The translations under genes and the position numbers were made by a program. Below are positions 45,953 to 57,660 of a DNA stretch of 64,000 bases, one piece after another. The notes beneath the pieces were generated by a model. That model did not search any database, had not been told where the DNA came from, and worked only from the letters and a program-made list of their open reading frames with translations. The stretch's first letter is position 1. Every line of letters starts with the position of its first letter. Origin of the DNA: Bacteroidales bacterium (GTDB taxonomy: Bacteria; Bacteroidota; Bacteroidia; Bacteroidales; FEN-979). The stretch spans positions 1 to 64,000 of the forward strand of contig JANXZO010000024.1 in assembly GCA_025355465.1 (NCBI GenBank). The letters run 5' to 3'.

Positions 45953-48058
45953 GTGGATCATTCATTTCTCAGCACCCCCATTGAATTCCTGAAAGGAGTT
46001 GGCCCTGCGCGGGCCGAGTTGCTTAAAAAGGAGCTGAACATCTGCACCTTCGGTGAGCTGCTGACCCTTTTCCCTTTTCGTTATATCGACCGGAGCAAGT
46101 TTTACCTGATCTCCGGGATCCGTGATGATTCCACTTTCATCCAGTTCAAAGCCAGGTTGATCAGGATCCAGACCATCGGTATGGGACGCGGTCAGCGCAT
46201 CATCGCGACGGTGCGCGACGAAAGCGGAGAGATTGACCTGGTGTGGTTCCAGGGACTGAAATGGGTGGGAGAAATGCTCACCCCGCAGCAGGAATATGTT
46301 ATTTTTGGTAAACCTGCCATGTTCAATGGAAAGTTGAATATCCCGCATCCTGAACTTGAGATCCCTTCAAATCATCCCCTTTCGCTCAATGAAACCCTGC
46401 GGCCTATTTATAACTCCACGGAAAAACTGAAATCAAAAGGCCTGGATTACAAAGGAATTGGTAAACTGATCAAAACCCTGCTCCTTCATGAAAAATTCAG
46501 GGTGCCGGAAAACCTTACTCCCGCCATTCTCGATGGACTGAGGTTACTCGACCGGCAGGAGGCATTCCTTAACATCCATTATCCTCAAACACCGGAACTG
46601 CTACAAAAGGCCCAATCAAGACTTAAGTTTGAGGAGCTCTTTTTTATTCAGCTCAGACTTATGAAACAGCGGTATGGGCGGATGGAAAAACATTCGGGAC
46701 ATCGCTTTTCAAAGGTAGGAGAGTACCTGAACCGTTTTTATCATGAGCACCTTACGTTTGAACTTACCAACGCACAGAAACGGGTAATACGGGAGATCCG
46801 CGCTGATCTCGGTTCAGGAAACCAGATGAACCGTTTGCTGCAGGGAGATGTAGGAAGCGGTAAAACACTGGTTGCACTGATGACCATGTTGATAGCCCTC
46901 GACAACGGTTTTCAATCATGCATCATGGCACCTACCGAGATTCTGGCAAATCAGCATTTCAATACACTTTCGTTATTGCTGAGGAGACTTGAGGTAAAGG
47001 TTGGATTGCTTACTGGTTCCACAAAGAAGGCACAGCGAAAGGAGATGCAGGATATGCTTCTGGCCGGGGAGCTTCATATTTTGATCGGTACCCACGCCCT
47101 TATCGAAGATAATGTTCAGTTCAGGAACCTTGGCCTGGTGGTGATTGATGAACAACACCGGTTCGGGGTGGCTCAGCGGGCAGCACTCTGGGAGAAAAAC
47201 CAGGTTACCCCGCATATCCTGGTTATGACTGCGACGCCTATCCCGCGAACACTTGCCATGACACTTTATGGCGACCTCGATACTTCGGTTATCGACGAAC
47301 TTCCGCCTGGAAGAAAAGCCATTATTACCAAGCATGTTTTTGAACCGGAACGAAAAAAGGTGTACGATTTTATCCGCCAGAAGATCCGTGAAGGGTCACA
47401 GGTATATATCGTCTATCCATTAATCCAGGAGTCGGAAACCCTGGATCTGAAAAACCTTATCGATGGATTCCAATCTGTCGTGCAGGAATTCCCGCCACCA
47501 GAATATTCTGTAAGCATGGTTCACGGGAAGATGAGACAGGTTGAAAAGGATGCTGAGATGCAGCGCTTTTTAAATCGTGAGACCCAGATAATGGTTGCTA
47601 CCACAGTGATAGAAGTTGGCGTGGATGTACCCAATGCCGCTGTGATGGTGATTGAAAATGCCGAACGGTTCGGCCTGTCACAGCTCCATCAGTTGCGCGG
47701 CCGGGTCGGCCGGGGAAGGGACCAGTCGTATTGTATCCTGTTGAGCAAATATGAACTCTCTGCCGAGGCGAAAAAGCGGCTTTCAACCATGGTCCATACC
47801 ACAGACGGGTTCGTAATTGCAGAGACCGACCTGCAACTTCGTGGTCCAGGCGATTTGCAGGGTACTCAGCAGAGCGGAATTCTGGACCTGCGGATTGCTG
47901 ATATTGTTAAGGATGAAAAGATTCTTAAATACGCCCGGAATCTGGCTGCCGATATCATTAAGGATGACCCGGGGCTGGTTAAACCTAAAAATGACATTCT
48001 GGCACGTCATCTGCAGAACATCGACAGACACCAGCAAAATTGGGGTCTCATCTCCTGA
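45953..48058 (+). CDS. recG: ATP-dependent DNA helicase RecG
   Basis: This 701-residue helicase reverses stalled replication forks and processes branched DNA. It has an N-terminal wedge/OB domain (about 60-150) and Walker A in LLQGDVGSGKTLVALMTM. A DEQH box follows (VVIDEQHRFGVAQR), then MTATPIPRTLAMTLYGDLD. The helicase C domain contains VGVDVPNAAVMVIENAERFG and the RecG signature LHQLRGRVGRG. The start is GTG at 45953; no ATG gives a complete N-terminus. It begins just after the gldN terminator and precedes pheT. Confidence 0.95.
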   Translation: MDHSFLSTPIEFLKGVGPARAELLKKELNICTFGELLTLFPFRYIDRSKFYLISGIRDDSTFIQFKARLIRIQTIGMGRGQRIIATVRDESGEIDLVWFQGLKWVGEMLTPQQEYVIFGKPAMFNGKLNIPHPELEIPSNHPLSLNETLRPIYNSTEKLKSKGLDYKGIGKLIKTLLLHEKFRVPENLTPAILDGLRLLDRQEAFLNIHYPQTPELLQKAQSRLKFEELFFIQLRLMKQRYGRMEKHSGHRFSKVGEYLNRFYHEHLTFELTNAQKRVIREIRADLGSGNQMNRLLQGDVGSGKTLVALMTMLIALDNGFQSCIMAPTEILANQHFNTLSLLLRRLEVKVGLLTGSTKKAQRKEMQDMLLAGELHILIGTHALIEDNVQFRNLGLVVIDEQHRFGVAQRAALWEKNQVTPHILVMTATPIPRTLAMTLYGDLDTSVIDELPPGRKAIITKHVFEPERKKVYDFIRQKIREGSQVYIVYPLIQESETLDLKNLIDGFQSVVQEFPPPEYSVSMVHGKMRQVEKDAEMQRFLNRETQIMVATTVIEVGVDVPNAAVMVIENAERFGLSQLHQLRGRVGRGRDQSYCILLSKYELSAEAKKRLSTMVHTTDGFVIAETDLQLRGPGDLQGTQQSGILDLRIADIVKDEKILKYARNLAADIIKDDPGLVKPKNDILARHLQNIDRHQQNWGLIS

Positions 48059-48077
48059 CCGTCTTGAATATTATTAT

Positions 48078-48085
48078 TACTTTTG
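48078..48085 (+). promoter_or_regulatory. Promoter -7 element (TACTTTTG) for pheT
   Basis: TACTTTTG fits TAnnTTTG in the 49-base gap after recG and lies 22 bases before the pheT ATG, giving a leader of about 19 bases. Confidence 0.5.
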
Positions 48086-48107
48086 TCCCCCTAAATAAGT
48101 CTGACAG

Positions 48108-50603
48108 ATGAAGATCTCCTATAACTGGTTGAAACAGTACTTAGATCTCGGATTGGCACCTGACAAGGTGGCGGAACTCCTGACTGGATGTGGTCTGGAA
48201 GTTGAGAGCATAGCGGCCTACGAATCCATTAAAGGTGGATTAAAAGGCGTGGTGATCGCGGAGGTGATCACCTGTGGGAAACACCCAAATTCAGATCATC
48301 TGAGTGTTACAACGGTAAATACCGGCACTGGAGAACCCCTGCATGTTGTATGTGGTGCGGCGAATGTAGCCGCAGGACAGAAAGTGGCGCTGGCAACCAT
48401 GGGCACAACACTCTATTTCGGAGAAAAGGAGATAGTACTTCAGAAAACAAAGATCCGTGGCGAGGTTTCAGAAGGGATGATCTGTGCAGAAGATGAGCTC
48501 GGGCTGGGAACTTCACATGACGGTATCCTGGTATTACCCCCGGATGCGGTTATTGGTACTGCTGCCAGCGATTATTTTAAAGTAGAGGAAGATACCGTGT
48601 TCACCATCGGACTCACCCCGAACCGTGCTGACGCTGCCTCACATGTTGGTGTGTCACGCGACCTGGTAGCGGTGATCAACAATTTTGGAGGTACCGGTAT
48701 CGCGCCGGGACAACGCCGGAAACTTACATTACCCGATCTCGCCACATTTTCTGTAGATAACAATAAACTGCCGATAGCCGTTGTTATTGAGGATCCGGAT
48801 GCATGCCCCAGGTACAGCGGAATAACCATCTCCGGAATTAAGGTAGAAGCATCCCCCGAATGGCTTAAAAACAGATTATCTGCAATCGGACTGCGCCCGA
48901 TAAACAACATCGTCGACATCACCAATTTCGTTCTGATGGAATTGGGGCAACCGCTTCATGCATTTGATGCGGATAAGGTGACCGGCAATAAAATATTGGT
49001 TAAAAAGTACCCGGGTGGCACGAAATTCATCACACTTGATGAGGTGGAACGCGAACTTGATTCCAGCGACCTGATGATCAGCAATTCGAATGAACCCATG
49101 TGCCTCGGTGGTGTGTTCGGTGGGGCAAAATCCGGGGTAACCAGTCAAACCTCCAGAATTTTTCTGGAAAGTGCGTGGTTCGATCCCCGGCACATCAGGA
49201 AATCATCGCGGCGACACGGACTCCAAACCGATGCTTCATTCCGGTTTGAACGCGGAGCAGATCCGGAAATCACCATATTCGCTCTCAAACGGGCGGCTAT
49301 GCTGATCAGGCAGATTGCCGGAGGGGAGATCTCCTCCGGGATTATTGATGAGTTCCCTAAACCATTTTCTCGCCGTACCATCGATCTGACGTACAAAAAT
49401 ATTGACCGGCTCATCGGTAAGGCTATTGACCATGAGGTCGTTAAAAATATCCTTTCGGATCTCGGATTTGAAATATTACCGGAGGGTGACAGCAGATCGC
49501 GCATGACAGATCCGGGAGCAGGATTCACCGTTGTTGTTCCGGGGTATAAAGTAGATGTGTTCCGGGAAGCCGATTTAATTGAGGAGATACTGCGTATTTA
49601 CGGCTATAACAATATTGAGATCGGGCAGGAGGTCAGATCTTCCTTATCCTACACTGCATGGCCGGATACAGGAAAATTACAAAACGTTGTCTCCGATTTT
49701 CTTTCCTCAAACGGATTTCATGAGATCATGAACAATTCACTAACCCGTGCAGCCTATTATGAAGGGTTAGCTGATTTGCCATTGGATCGTTTGGTGAAGA
49801 TCCTCAACCCGATCAGCCGCGATCTGGATGTAATGAGACAATCGTTGCTGCACGGTGCGCTGGAAACCATTGTTTACAATCATAACCGAAAACATACCGA
49901 TCTTAAATTATTCGAATTCGGAACGGTATATTCATTAAGCAGTTCGGCAGATAATAGGGAACCGGTTACCGGATATCATGAAGAAAGACATTTGTCGATA
50001 ATATTGACAGGTCGCCATGAATTTGAAAACTGGGATGTAAAAACCAAAGATGTTAGTTTTTACGAACTCAAAGGATATGTTGAAGGTGTTCTGACCAGGC
50101 TGGGTGTTGCCAAAATGGCGGAAAGCCCGCTCACTAATGGTCTTTTTAGTGAAGGGCTCAGTTACACTGTAAACGGGATCGATGTCATCACAATGGGGTT
50201 ACTTGCAAAAAGTTTGCAAAAACAATTTGATATACGCGGAGCCGTTTATTATGCCGAAATCAACTGGTCGGCGCTTGTTTCCCGGATTCCTTCAAAGGCG
50301 GCGCAGTATATGGAGCTTCCGCGGTTTCCCGAAGTCAGGCGCGATTTGGCACTGTTGATGAACAAGGAGATAACATTCAGAAATATCGAAGAGGTTGCTT
50401 TTCAAACCGAGCGAAAATTGTTAAAAAAGGTTGGCTTGTTCGATGTTTATGAGGGGGATAAGATTGGCACGGATAAAAAATCCTATGCTGTTAGTTTCAT
50501 TCTTCAGGATGAAAACAAGACATTGACAGACAAGGATATTGAAAAGGTGATGGAACGCCTTGTCCGGGCCTTTACTGAAAAGCTGAATGCACAAGTCAGA
50601 TAA
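48108..50603 (+). CDS. pheT: Phenylalanyl-tRNA synthetase beta subunit
   Basis: This 831-residue large subunit of the alpha2-beta2 enzyme starts with [15 protein letters not shown] tRNA-binding EMAP-like domain covers about 40-150 ([32 protein letters not shown]). The B3/B4 editing region includes [17 protein letters not shown] and [19 protein letters not shown], followed by B5, the catalytic-like core and a C-terminal ferredoxin-fold anticodon-binding domain ([12 protein letters not shown]). The alpha subunit gene (pheS) is not adjacent, which is normal in many Bacteroidetes. The next gene starts 16 bases later. Confidence 0.95.
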   Translation: MKISYNWLKQYLDLGLAPDKVAELLTGCGLEVESIAAYESIKGGLKGVVIAEVITCGKHPNSDHLSVTTVNTGTGEPLHVVCGAANVAAGQKVALATMGTTLYFGEKEIVLQKTKIRGEVSEGMICAEDELGLGTSHDGILVLPPDAVIGTAASDYFKVEEDTVFTIGLTPNRADAASHVGVSRDLVAVINNFGGTGIAPGQRRKLTLPDLATFSVDNNKLPIAVVIEDPDACPRYSGITISGIKVEASPEWLKNRLSAIGLRPINNIVDITNFVLMELGQPLHAFDADKVTGNKILVKKYPGGTKFITLDEVERELDSSDLMISNSNEPMCLGGVFGGAKSGVTSQTSRIFLESAWFDPRHIRKSSRRHGLQTDASFRFERGADPEITIFALKRAAMLIRQIAGGEISSGIIDEFPKPFSRRTIDLTYKNIDRLIGKAIDHEVVKNILSDLGFEILPEGDSRSRMTDPGAGFTVVVPGYKVDVFREADLIEEILRIYGYNNIEIGQEVRSSLSYTAWPDTGKLQNVVSDFLSSNGFHEIMNNSLTRAAYYEGLADLPLDRLVKILNPISRDLDVMRQSLLHGALETIVYNHNRKHTDLKLFEFGTVYSLSSSADNREPVTGYHEERHLSIILTGRHEFENWDVKTKDVSFYELKGYVEGVLTRLGVAKMAESPLTNGLFSEGLSYTVNGIDVITMGLLAKSLQKQFDIRGAVYYAEINWSALVSRIPSKAAQYMELPRFPEVRRDLALLMNKEITFRNIEEVAFQTERKLLKKVGLFDVYEGDKIGTDKKSYAVSFILQDENKTLTDKDIEKVMERLVRAFTEKLNAQVR

Positions 50604-50619
50604 TTTAAGAAATCAATCG

Positions 50620-51849
50620 ATGGATCTGCTGTCAATTAAACAACGATTTGGTATTATCGGAAACTCCATACTCCTGGATCGGGCAATCGATATTGCCCGG
50701 CAGGTGGCTGCTACCGATATTACTGTTTTGATCACCGGAGAAAGCGGCACAGGAAAGGAGTTTTTCCCCAAGATCATTCACCAGCTCAGTCCGCGCAAGC
50801 ACGGACCCTATATTGCAGTGAACTGCGGAGCCATTCCTGAGGGTACGATTGACTCGGAATTATTCGGCCATGAGAAAGGCTCCTTTACCGGTGCCCACGA
50901 AGCCCGCAAGGGATATTTTGAGGTTGTTGATGGCGGGACCATCTTTTTGGATGAGATCGCGGAATTGCCGCTTGGAACTCAGGTCAGGCTGCTGCGTGTT
51001 CTGGAATCGGGCGAGTTTATCCGCGTTGGTTCCTCCAAGGTGCTGAAAACCAATGTTCGTGTTGTAGCAGCCACCAACGTGATCATACCGGATGCGATTG
51101 CCAATGGAAAATTCCGCCAGGACCTCTATTACCGGTTGAGCACGGTTCCAGTTTTCATGCCGGCACTGCGCGAACGAAAAGAGGATATCTATCTTCTCTT
51201 TCGCAAATTTGCCTCCGATGCTGCAGAAAAATACAGGATGCCTTCCATTCAGCTTGATGAAGAGGCCCAGCGGATTCTAATCAATTACCGGTGGCCCGGC
51301 AATATCAGGCAGTTAAAAAATCTTACCGAGCAGATCTCAATTATTGAAAAAAGCCGGACTATCAATGCGGAAACATTGCTCAAATACCTTCCCCAGGGAC
51401 AAATCAACGAGTTGCCGGTTTTATATAAAGGGGAAGATTCTGCAAAATTCAATGAGCGGGATCTCCTTTATAAGGTGCTCTTCGATATGAAGAAGGACAT
51501 GAATGATCTGAAACAGCTTGTAATGAATCTGATGCAGAATGAACATGATCTCAGTGATAATCTTGGTGAAAGTAACCATCTGATCAAACGGTTATATCGC
51601 GATTTTGAGGAGATCAAGGATCCTTCTGCACCGATCATCGTTCAGCCACAGGATAAAGGTTTCCATGTGAGTGAACCCATTCAGGAGCCTGAGGAGGTTG
51701 AAGAGTCACTCTCTCTTGAAAAGAAGGAGATCGATTTCATCCGGCGTGCGTTGACCAAACATGACGGGAAACGCAAAGATGCTGCTAAAGAACTTGGAAT
51801 TTCCGAAAGGACCTTATACCGGAAGATCAAAGAATACGATATCGCATGA
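50620..51849 (+). CDS. Sigma-54-interacting transcriptional regulator (AAA+ domain, no receiver)
   Basis: This 409-residue protein opens directly with the AAA+ domain. Walker A is GESGTGKE (40-47), the sigma-54 loop is GSFTGA (87-92, where the consensus is GAFTGA), and Walker B is GTIFLDE (106-112). Arginine-finger region and WPGNIRQL follow. A linker with a coiled segment (about 290-345) leads to a Fis-type HTH at the C-terminus ([20 protein letters not shown]). No receiver or GAF domain is present. The ATG at 50620 fits the domain start; another Met 11 codons upstream overlaps pheT. No rpoN is in the window. Confidence 0.88.
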   Translation: MDLLSIKQRFGIIGNSILLDRAIDIARQVAATDITVLITGESGTGKEFFPKIIHQLSPRKHGPYIAVNCGAIPEGTIDSELFGHEKGSFTGAHEARKGYFEVVDGGTIFLDEIAELPLGTQVRLLRVLESGEFIRVGSSKVLKTNVRVVAATNVIIPDAIANGKFRQDLYYRLSTVPVFMPALRERKEDIYLLFRKFASDAAEKYRMPSIQLDEEAQRILINYRWPGNIRQLKNLTEQISIIEKSRTINAETLLKYLPQGQINELPVLYKGEDSAKFNERDLLYKVLFDMKKDMNDLKQLVMNLMQNEHDLSDNLGESNHLIKRLYRDFEEIKDPSAPIIVQPQDKGFHVSEPIQEPEEVEESLSLEKKEIDFIRRALTKHDGKRKDAAKELGISERTLYRKIKEYDIA

Positions 51850-51857
51850 TTAATCTG

Positions 51858-51865
51858 TACCTTTG
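51858..51865 (+). promoter_or_regulatory. Promoter -7 element (TACCTTTG) for lptE
   Basis: TACCTTTG lies nine bases after the regulator stop and 46 before the ATG at 51912. It falls inside a longer in-frame reading of lptE, which argues for the shorter start. Confidence 0.5.
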
Positions 51866-51911
51866 TGTTGCTCAATTTTTCGACTTGATACTTAACATTC
51901 AACGGTATCCC

Positions 51912-52427
51912 ATGACGATCCCTAAGAGGACCACCTGTTTGATGCTCCTGGCGCTGTCGGTTTCTGTGAGCAGCTGTCGCATGAGTTACTCCTTTACCGG
52001 TGCGTCCATTTCACCCAACGTAAGAACCGTTACCATTCCCAATATGCCCAACAATGCGCCGTTGGTGGTCCCGACACTATCACGCACGCTTACCGAGGAT
52101 TTGCGGGATTATTTTACGTCGCAAACCAGCCTGATGCTTGTCGACAGAAATGGCGACCTTAACGTGGCCTCTACGATTACAGGTTATATTGTGCAACCTG
52201 TTGCAATCCAGGGAAATGAAACTGCCGCAATGAACAGGCTAACCATTACCGTAATGGTAAAGTTCACAAACAAGACGGATGAAAAGCAGAAATGGGAGCA
52301 AAGTTTCTCCCGTTACCTTGATTATTCCAGCAACCTGCAGTTATCCACCGTACAGGATGGGTTGATCAAAGGTATTGCCGATCAATTGGTGCAGGATATC
52401 TTCAACAAGGCTGTAGTTAACTGGTAG
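51912..52427 (+). CDS. lptE: LptE-family LPS-assembly lipoprotein
   Basis: This 171-residue lipoprotein has a signal ending SVSSC (Cys about 22). The following YSFTGASISPNVRTVTIPNM and TLTEDLRDYFTSQTSLMLVD match the Bacteroidetes LptE family, the partner that plugs the LptD barrel during LPS transport to the surface. The ATG at 51912 is preferred because it gives a proper lipoprotein signal and leaves the upstream -7 element outside the gene. It is followed by a TPR protein and secG, a frequent order in the phylum. Confidence 0.82.
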   Translation: MTIPKRTTCLMLLALSVSVSSCRMSYSFTGASISPNVRTVTIPNMPNNAPLVVPTLSRTLTEDLRDYFTSQTSLMLVDRNGDLNVASTITGYIVQPVAIQGNETAAMNRLTITVMVKFTNKTDEKQKWEQSFSRYLDYSSNLQLSTVQDGLIKGIADQLVQDIFNKAVVNW

Positions 52428-52451
52428 TGACAAGGAAAATCAAATTCAGGT

Positions 52452-53339
52452 ATGAATCGCCAGCAATTTTCCGAGTTTATAGAAAACCCTGCCAGTACCA
52501 ATGCCGGGACCATGAAAATGCTGGAGGATATTGTGAAGCGATATCCTTACTGTCAGACCGGACAGATCTTATACACCTACAATCTTTTTAAAGAGGAGCA
52601 GCTTCAATACCATGCCCAGTTAAAAAAGGCGGCTGCCTATGCCGGTGACCGGCGAAAGCTAAAGGAACTTCTTGATTCCGTGAAGGCCATCGCTGTTCCC
52701 CCTGCCGCCGATTCCAACGCTTCCGGCAACATGGAATCACCTGCCGAACCGGTACATGTCGTAACAACCCCCGACCAGGCCATACTACAGGCTGTTCCTG
52801 ACGACTCAGGGGCCGTTACTGCAGAAGAACTTGATTCGTTGCCTGTGTTGGGGCCAGGCATATCGTTGCCAGGTCATGAGATTACGATAAAATCAGCAGC
52901 CCGGTTGAATGAGCCCGGAGTTCCTTCTGAACGGTTATCCCGTGAAGACCTTCTGGCTGTTGTTCGTAAGAGATTGGCCGAAATCAACGCCGAAAAAGCT
53001 GCGGCGACGTTACCTGTTACTTTGATGGTAGACGGAATAACTGTTTCGCCGCAACAGCAACCCGCCATCCTGCAGCCTTTGTCAAAAGAGGCGATTATAG
53101 AGAAGTTTATCCTCGAGGAGCCGAAAATTACAAGGACTAAATCCTCCTTTTTCAGCCCTGCCGACACGTCAATGCGGAGTAACCTGGATGAAGAGGAGAT
53201 TGTAAGCGAAACCCTGGCGCTATTGTATGCCAAACAAGGCAATGTCCAGAAGGCCATTCACATTTATGAGAAATTATCTTTGCTTAATCAAGAAAAAAGT
53301 CGTTACTTTGCGGCCCAAATTCAGCAGCTTCGAAATTGA
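52452..53339 (+). CDS. Conserved protein of unknown function with C-terminal TPR-like repeat
   Basis: In this 295-residue protein I recognise no named domain in the N-terminal part (about 1-75; NRQQFSEFIENPASTNAGTM, then MLEDIVKRYPYCQTGQI). The middle (about 80-220) is low-complexity and rich in Pro, Ala, Val and Ser. The last 50 residues form a TPR-like pair of helices (ETLALLYAKQGNVQKAIHIY). No signal peptide or TM helix is seen, so it is cytoplasmic. It lies between lptE and secG, which suggests a link to envelope assembly, but nothing in its sequence shows what it does. Confidence 0.7.
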   Translation: MNRQQFSEFIENPASTNAGTMKMLEDIVKRYPYCQTGQILYTYNLFKEEQLQYHAQLKKAAAYAGDRRKLKELLDSVKAIAVPPAADSNASGNMESPAEPVHVVTTPDQAILQAVPDDSGAVTAEELDSLPVLGPGISLPGHEITIKSAARLNEPGVPSERLSREDLLAVVRKRLAEINAEKAAATLPVTLMVDGITVSPQQQPAILQPLSKEAIIEKFILEEPKITRTKSSFFSPADTSMRSNLDEEEIVSETLALLYAKQGNVQKAIHIYEKLSLLNQEKSRYFAAQIQQLRN

Positions 53340-53403
53340 TGGGCCAATGGATTGATGGGCTGGGAAATAATCCATAAAATCGTAACGTGTAAATAGTTTT
53401 AAA

Positions 53404-53739
53404 ATGGGACTTTATATTCTGATTTCTGTTCTTATCCTGATTACCTGTGTATTGATGGTGTTGGTTGTTCTTGTTCAGAACTCCAAGGGAGGAGGGCTTG
53501 CATCCAATTTTGCCTCTTCCAACCAGTTCATGGGCGTTCGTAAAACAGCTGACTTCCTTGAGAAAACAACCTGGACCCTTGCCATTGCCATGCTTGTTCT
53601 CAGCCTTTTTTCAATCTTCGTAATTCCTTCCTCTTCCGGAAAAGCAAGCACACAACAGAGTGAAATTCAGAAGCAGATCGATGAGTCGAAAACCACCCCC
53701 ATAAAAGATTTTCAGGCTCCTCCGACGCAAAAGAAATAG
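53404..53739 (+). CDS. secG: Preprotein translocase subunit SecG
   Basis: This 111-residue inner-membrane protein has two helices (about 3-22 and 53-72) and a conserved loop between them containing QNSKGGGLASNF, the SecG signature. It stabilises the SecYEG channel, used here also for export of T9SS cargo to the periplasm. A short charged C-terminal tail is ordinary for Bacteroidetes. A strong terminator follows before groES. Confidence 0.92.
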   Translation: MGLYILISVLILITCVLMVLVVLVQNSKGGGLASNFASSNQFMGVRKTADFLEKTTWTLAIAMLVLSLFSIFVIPSSSGKASTQQSEIQKQIDESKTTPIKDFQAPPTQKK

Positions 53740-53788
53740 TGTTTACGCGGTAGCCACCCGGCAAAAGCCAAAATATAAAATTATCAGG

Positions 53789-53822
53789 TGTCAGATTGTC
53801 AGAACAATCTGACATTTTTTTT
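53789..53822 (+). terminator. Intrinsic terminator after secG
   Basis: TGTCAGATTGT (53789-53799) pairs perfectly over 11 bases with ACAATCTGACA (53804-53814) across a CAGA loop, followed by eight T residues. Confidence 0.88.
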
Positions 53823-53951
53823 AATCGGGGGCCATTCACTGAAAAAATGTCCAATGCAAAAGGCTGACGATGCTTTGGCACGAAATATGACAATGTATGG
53901 TAACCTAATTAAAGGTGAAAATCCTAATGTTTAACTTTAAAATATAAAGAA

Positions 53952-55924
<1,973 letters not shown>

Positions 55925-55941
55925 TAGTTGATAGTTCTGTT

Positions 55942-55983
55942 AAAAAGGAGGGGCAGCAAATCATGCTGTCCCTCCTTTTTTGT
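55942..55983 (+). terminator. Intrinsic terminator after groESL
   Basis: AAAAAGGAGGGGCAGCA (55942-55958) pairs with TGCTGTCCCTCCTTTTT (55964-55980) with a single G-U wobble and a 5-base loop, ending in T residues. The next promoter starts within a few bases. Confidence 0.9.
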
Positions 55984-55985
55984 TA

Positions 55986-55993
55986 TATCTTTG
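55986..55993 (+). promoter_or_regulatory. Promoter -7 element (TATCTTTG) after the groESL terminator
   Basis: TATCTTTG lies 28 bases before the ATG at 56022 and directly follows the terminator. Its position excludes a longer TTG-start reading of the downstream gene. Confidence 0.5.
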
Positions 55994-56021
55994 TTGTATT
56001 GTCAGGTCAATACGGATTACT

Positions 56022-56561
56022 ATGAAAACGAAAATATTGCTTTTGTGTCTGTTGTTGGGACTGGTCAAACTTACCTCCGGCCAATCGTCCGGCTTGCCAC
56101 TGGATCCCGACACGAAGAAGATCATGTATCGCGCAGTTGTTGATGAACCGGGGACTCCAAACTACTTATATGATAAATCGATAACCTGGTTCAGCTATTA
56201 TTATCCAAACCCGCAGTCGGTATATACAGTTCAAGATAAGCTAAACGGTAAGGTGGAAGGAGTTGCCCGCATGAAAGTCTACAACAAGGACGAAAAGGGC
56301 GGTTTCAACATGGAGGCAGCTATGCTGCAGTATCTTTTGAAGATTGAATTCAAGGAGAATAAGTACCGCCTTACACTTACCGATTTCAGGATGAAGAGCG
56401 CCTCGGGTACCGGTGTCGAGAAATGGCTTAATAAAAATGATCCGGCCTATAATCCAAACTGGGATTCATACATCTATCAGATAGATACCACGATGCAACG
56501 GCTTATTGCCACGCTTAATGAAAAGATGAAACCTACTGTTATTAAAAAGGATGAGTGGTGA
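56022..56561 (+). CDS. Secreted protein of unknown function, DUF4468-like
   Basis: This 179-residue protein has a signal peptide (about 1-22, LVKLTSGQ). The rest looks like a single alpha/beta domain: YDKSITWFSYYYPNPQSVYT, then a central DKLNGKVEGVARMKV strand pair and KNKYRLTLTDFRMKS-type strands. It resembles the DUF4468 family of periplasmic proteins with a TBP-like fold, but I hold that assignment loosely. Its end overlaps the rlmN start by 11 bases, so the two are co-translated. No enzymatic motif is seen. Confidence 0.7.
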   Translation: MKTKILLLCLLLGLVKLTSGQSSGLPLDPDTKKIMYRAVVDEPGTPNYLYDKSITWFSYYYPNPQSVYTVQDKLNGKVEGVARMKVYNKDEKGGFNMEAAMLQYLLKIEFKENKYRLTLTDFRMKSASGTGVEKWLNKNDPAYNPNWDSYIYQIDTTMQRLIATLNEKMKPTVIKKDEW

Positions 56562-57627
56562 TAAGAAAGCCGATATCCGCGAACTGACCCGGGAGGAAAT
56601 TGGTCGTTTTTTAACCGGGCATAACGAAAAAATTTTCAGGGCCGGTCAGGTTTATGAATGGCTTTGGAATAAGGGCTGCCAGTCATTCGAGGAAATGACC
56701 TCCCTGCCTAAATCGTTGCGTGTTTTACTTTCCGGGAATTTTTCCTTTCACGTTGCAAAACCTGATATTGAGCAGCAAAGCACGGATGGTACGATAAAAA
56801 CTGCTTTCCGGTTACACGATGGCTTATTTGTGGAGGGTGTCATGATCCCATCCGATGACCGGAACACAGCCTGTATTTCATCACAGGTGGGATGTGCTCT
56901 CGGTTGTACTTTCTGTGCAACAGGTGCCTTGGGTTTTACGCGCAACCTGACATGTGGAGAGATCTATGACCAGGTTGTTTACATTGGCCATCTTGCCGCA
57001 GGAAAGCAGTCGGCAGTCAGTGGCGGATTGCCATCCAGGGCACTCTCGAATATCGTGTTTATGGGGATGGGGGAACCTTTTCTGAACTATGAAAATGTGA
57101 ACAGTGCCATTGAAAAAATAACCTCCGTGGAGGGATTGGGTATGTCGCCCCAGCGAATTACTGTTTCAAGTGTCGGGATTCCAAGAATGATACGCAAAAT
57201 GGCAGAAGATAACCCTAAATGGCATTTTGCATTATCCTTACACGCAAGTACCGATGAAAAACGTAACCTGCTGGTACCTTTCAACGAGAAGCATCCGCTG
57301 AAGGAGATCGTTGATGCATTAAAATTTTACGTAAAACAGACCGGGAAGCGTTTTACCATCGAGTATATCTTGTTCAAGGATGTTAATGATAACCTGGCTG
57401 ATGCCCGGGATTTGGCAGTTTTTTGCAAAAATTTCCCGGTGAAGATCAACCTCATTGAATACAATGCTGTAAAGAGCACTGCATATCATAAGCCAGTGGC
57501 TGCAAAAGTGAAGGATTTTATTCAATTCCTCGAAAGCAGAAACATCATTGTCAACCTTCGTAAAAGCAGGGGCATGGACATTGATGCCGCTTGCGGGCAG
57601 CTGGCAGGCAGAAAAATTGCGAAATAG
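56551..57627 (+). CDS. rlmN: 23S rRNA (adenine2503-C2)-methyltransferase RlmN
   Basis: This 358-residue radical-SAM enzyme methylates A2503 of 23S rRNA and A37 of certain tRNAs. It has an N-terminal helical domain (FRAGQVYEWLWNKGCQSFEE), the radical-SAM cluster motif CALGCTFCATG (CxxxCxxC), and MGMGEPFLNYENV. The C-terminal cysteine region DIDAACGQLA holds one of the two catalytic cysteines. The ATG at 56551 overlaps the previous gene's end. Length is normal. Confidence 0.95.
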   Translation: MSGDKKADIRELTREEIGRFLTGHNEKIFRAGQVYEWLWNKGCQSFEEMTSLPKSLRVLLSGNFSFHVAKPDIEQQSTDGTIKTAFRLHDGLFVEGVMIPSDDRNTACISSQVGCALGCTFCATGALGFTRNLTCGEIYDQVVYIGHLAAGKQSAVSGGLPSRALSNIVFMGMGEPFLNYENVNSAIEKITSVEGLGMSPQRITVSSVGIPRMIRKMAEDNPKWHFALSLHASTDEKRNLLVPFNEKHPLKEIVDALKFYVKQTGKRFTIEYILFKDVNDNLADARDLAVFCKNFPVKINLIEYNAVKSTAYHKPVAAKVKDFIQFLESRNIIVNLRKSRGMDIDAACGQLAGRKIAK

Positions 57628-57660
57628 CGCGATAGATAAGTCGCGAAAAAACTTTAAGAT

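Noticed and set aside
51846-51911. Longer start for lptE at 51846
   Set aside because: The extension would contain a good promoter -7 element and would place a non-signal hydrophobic stretch ahead of the lipoprotein signal.
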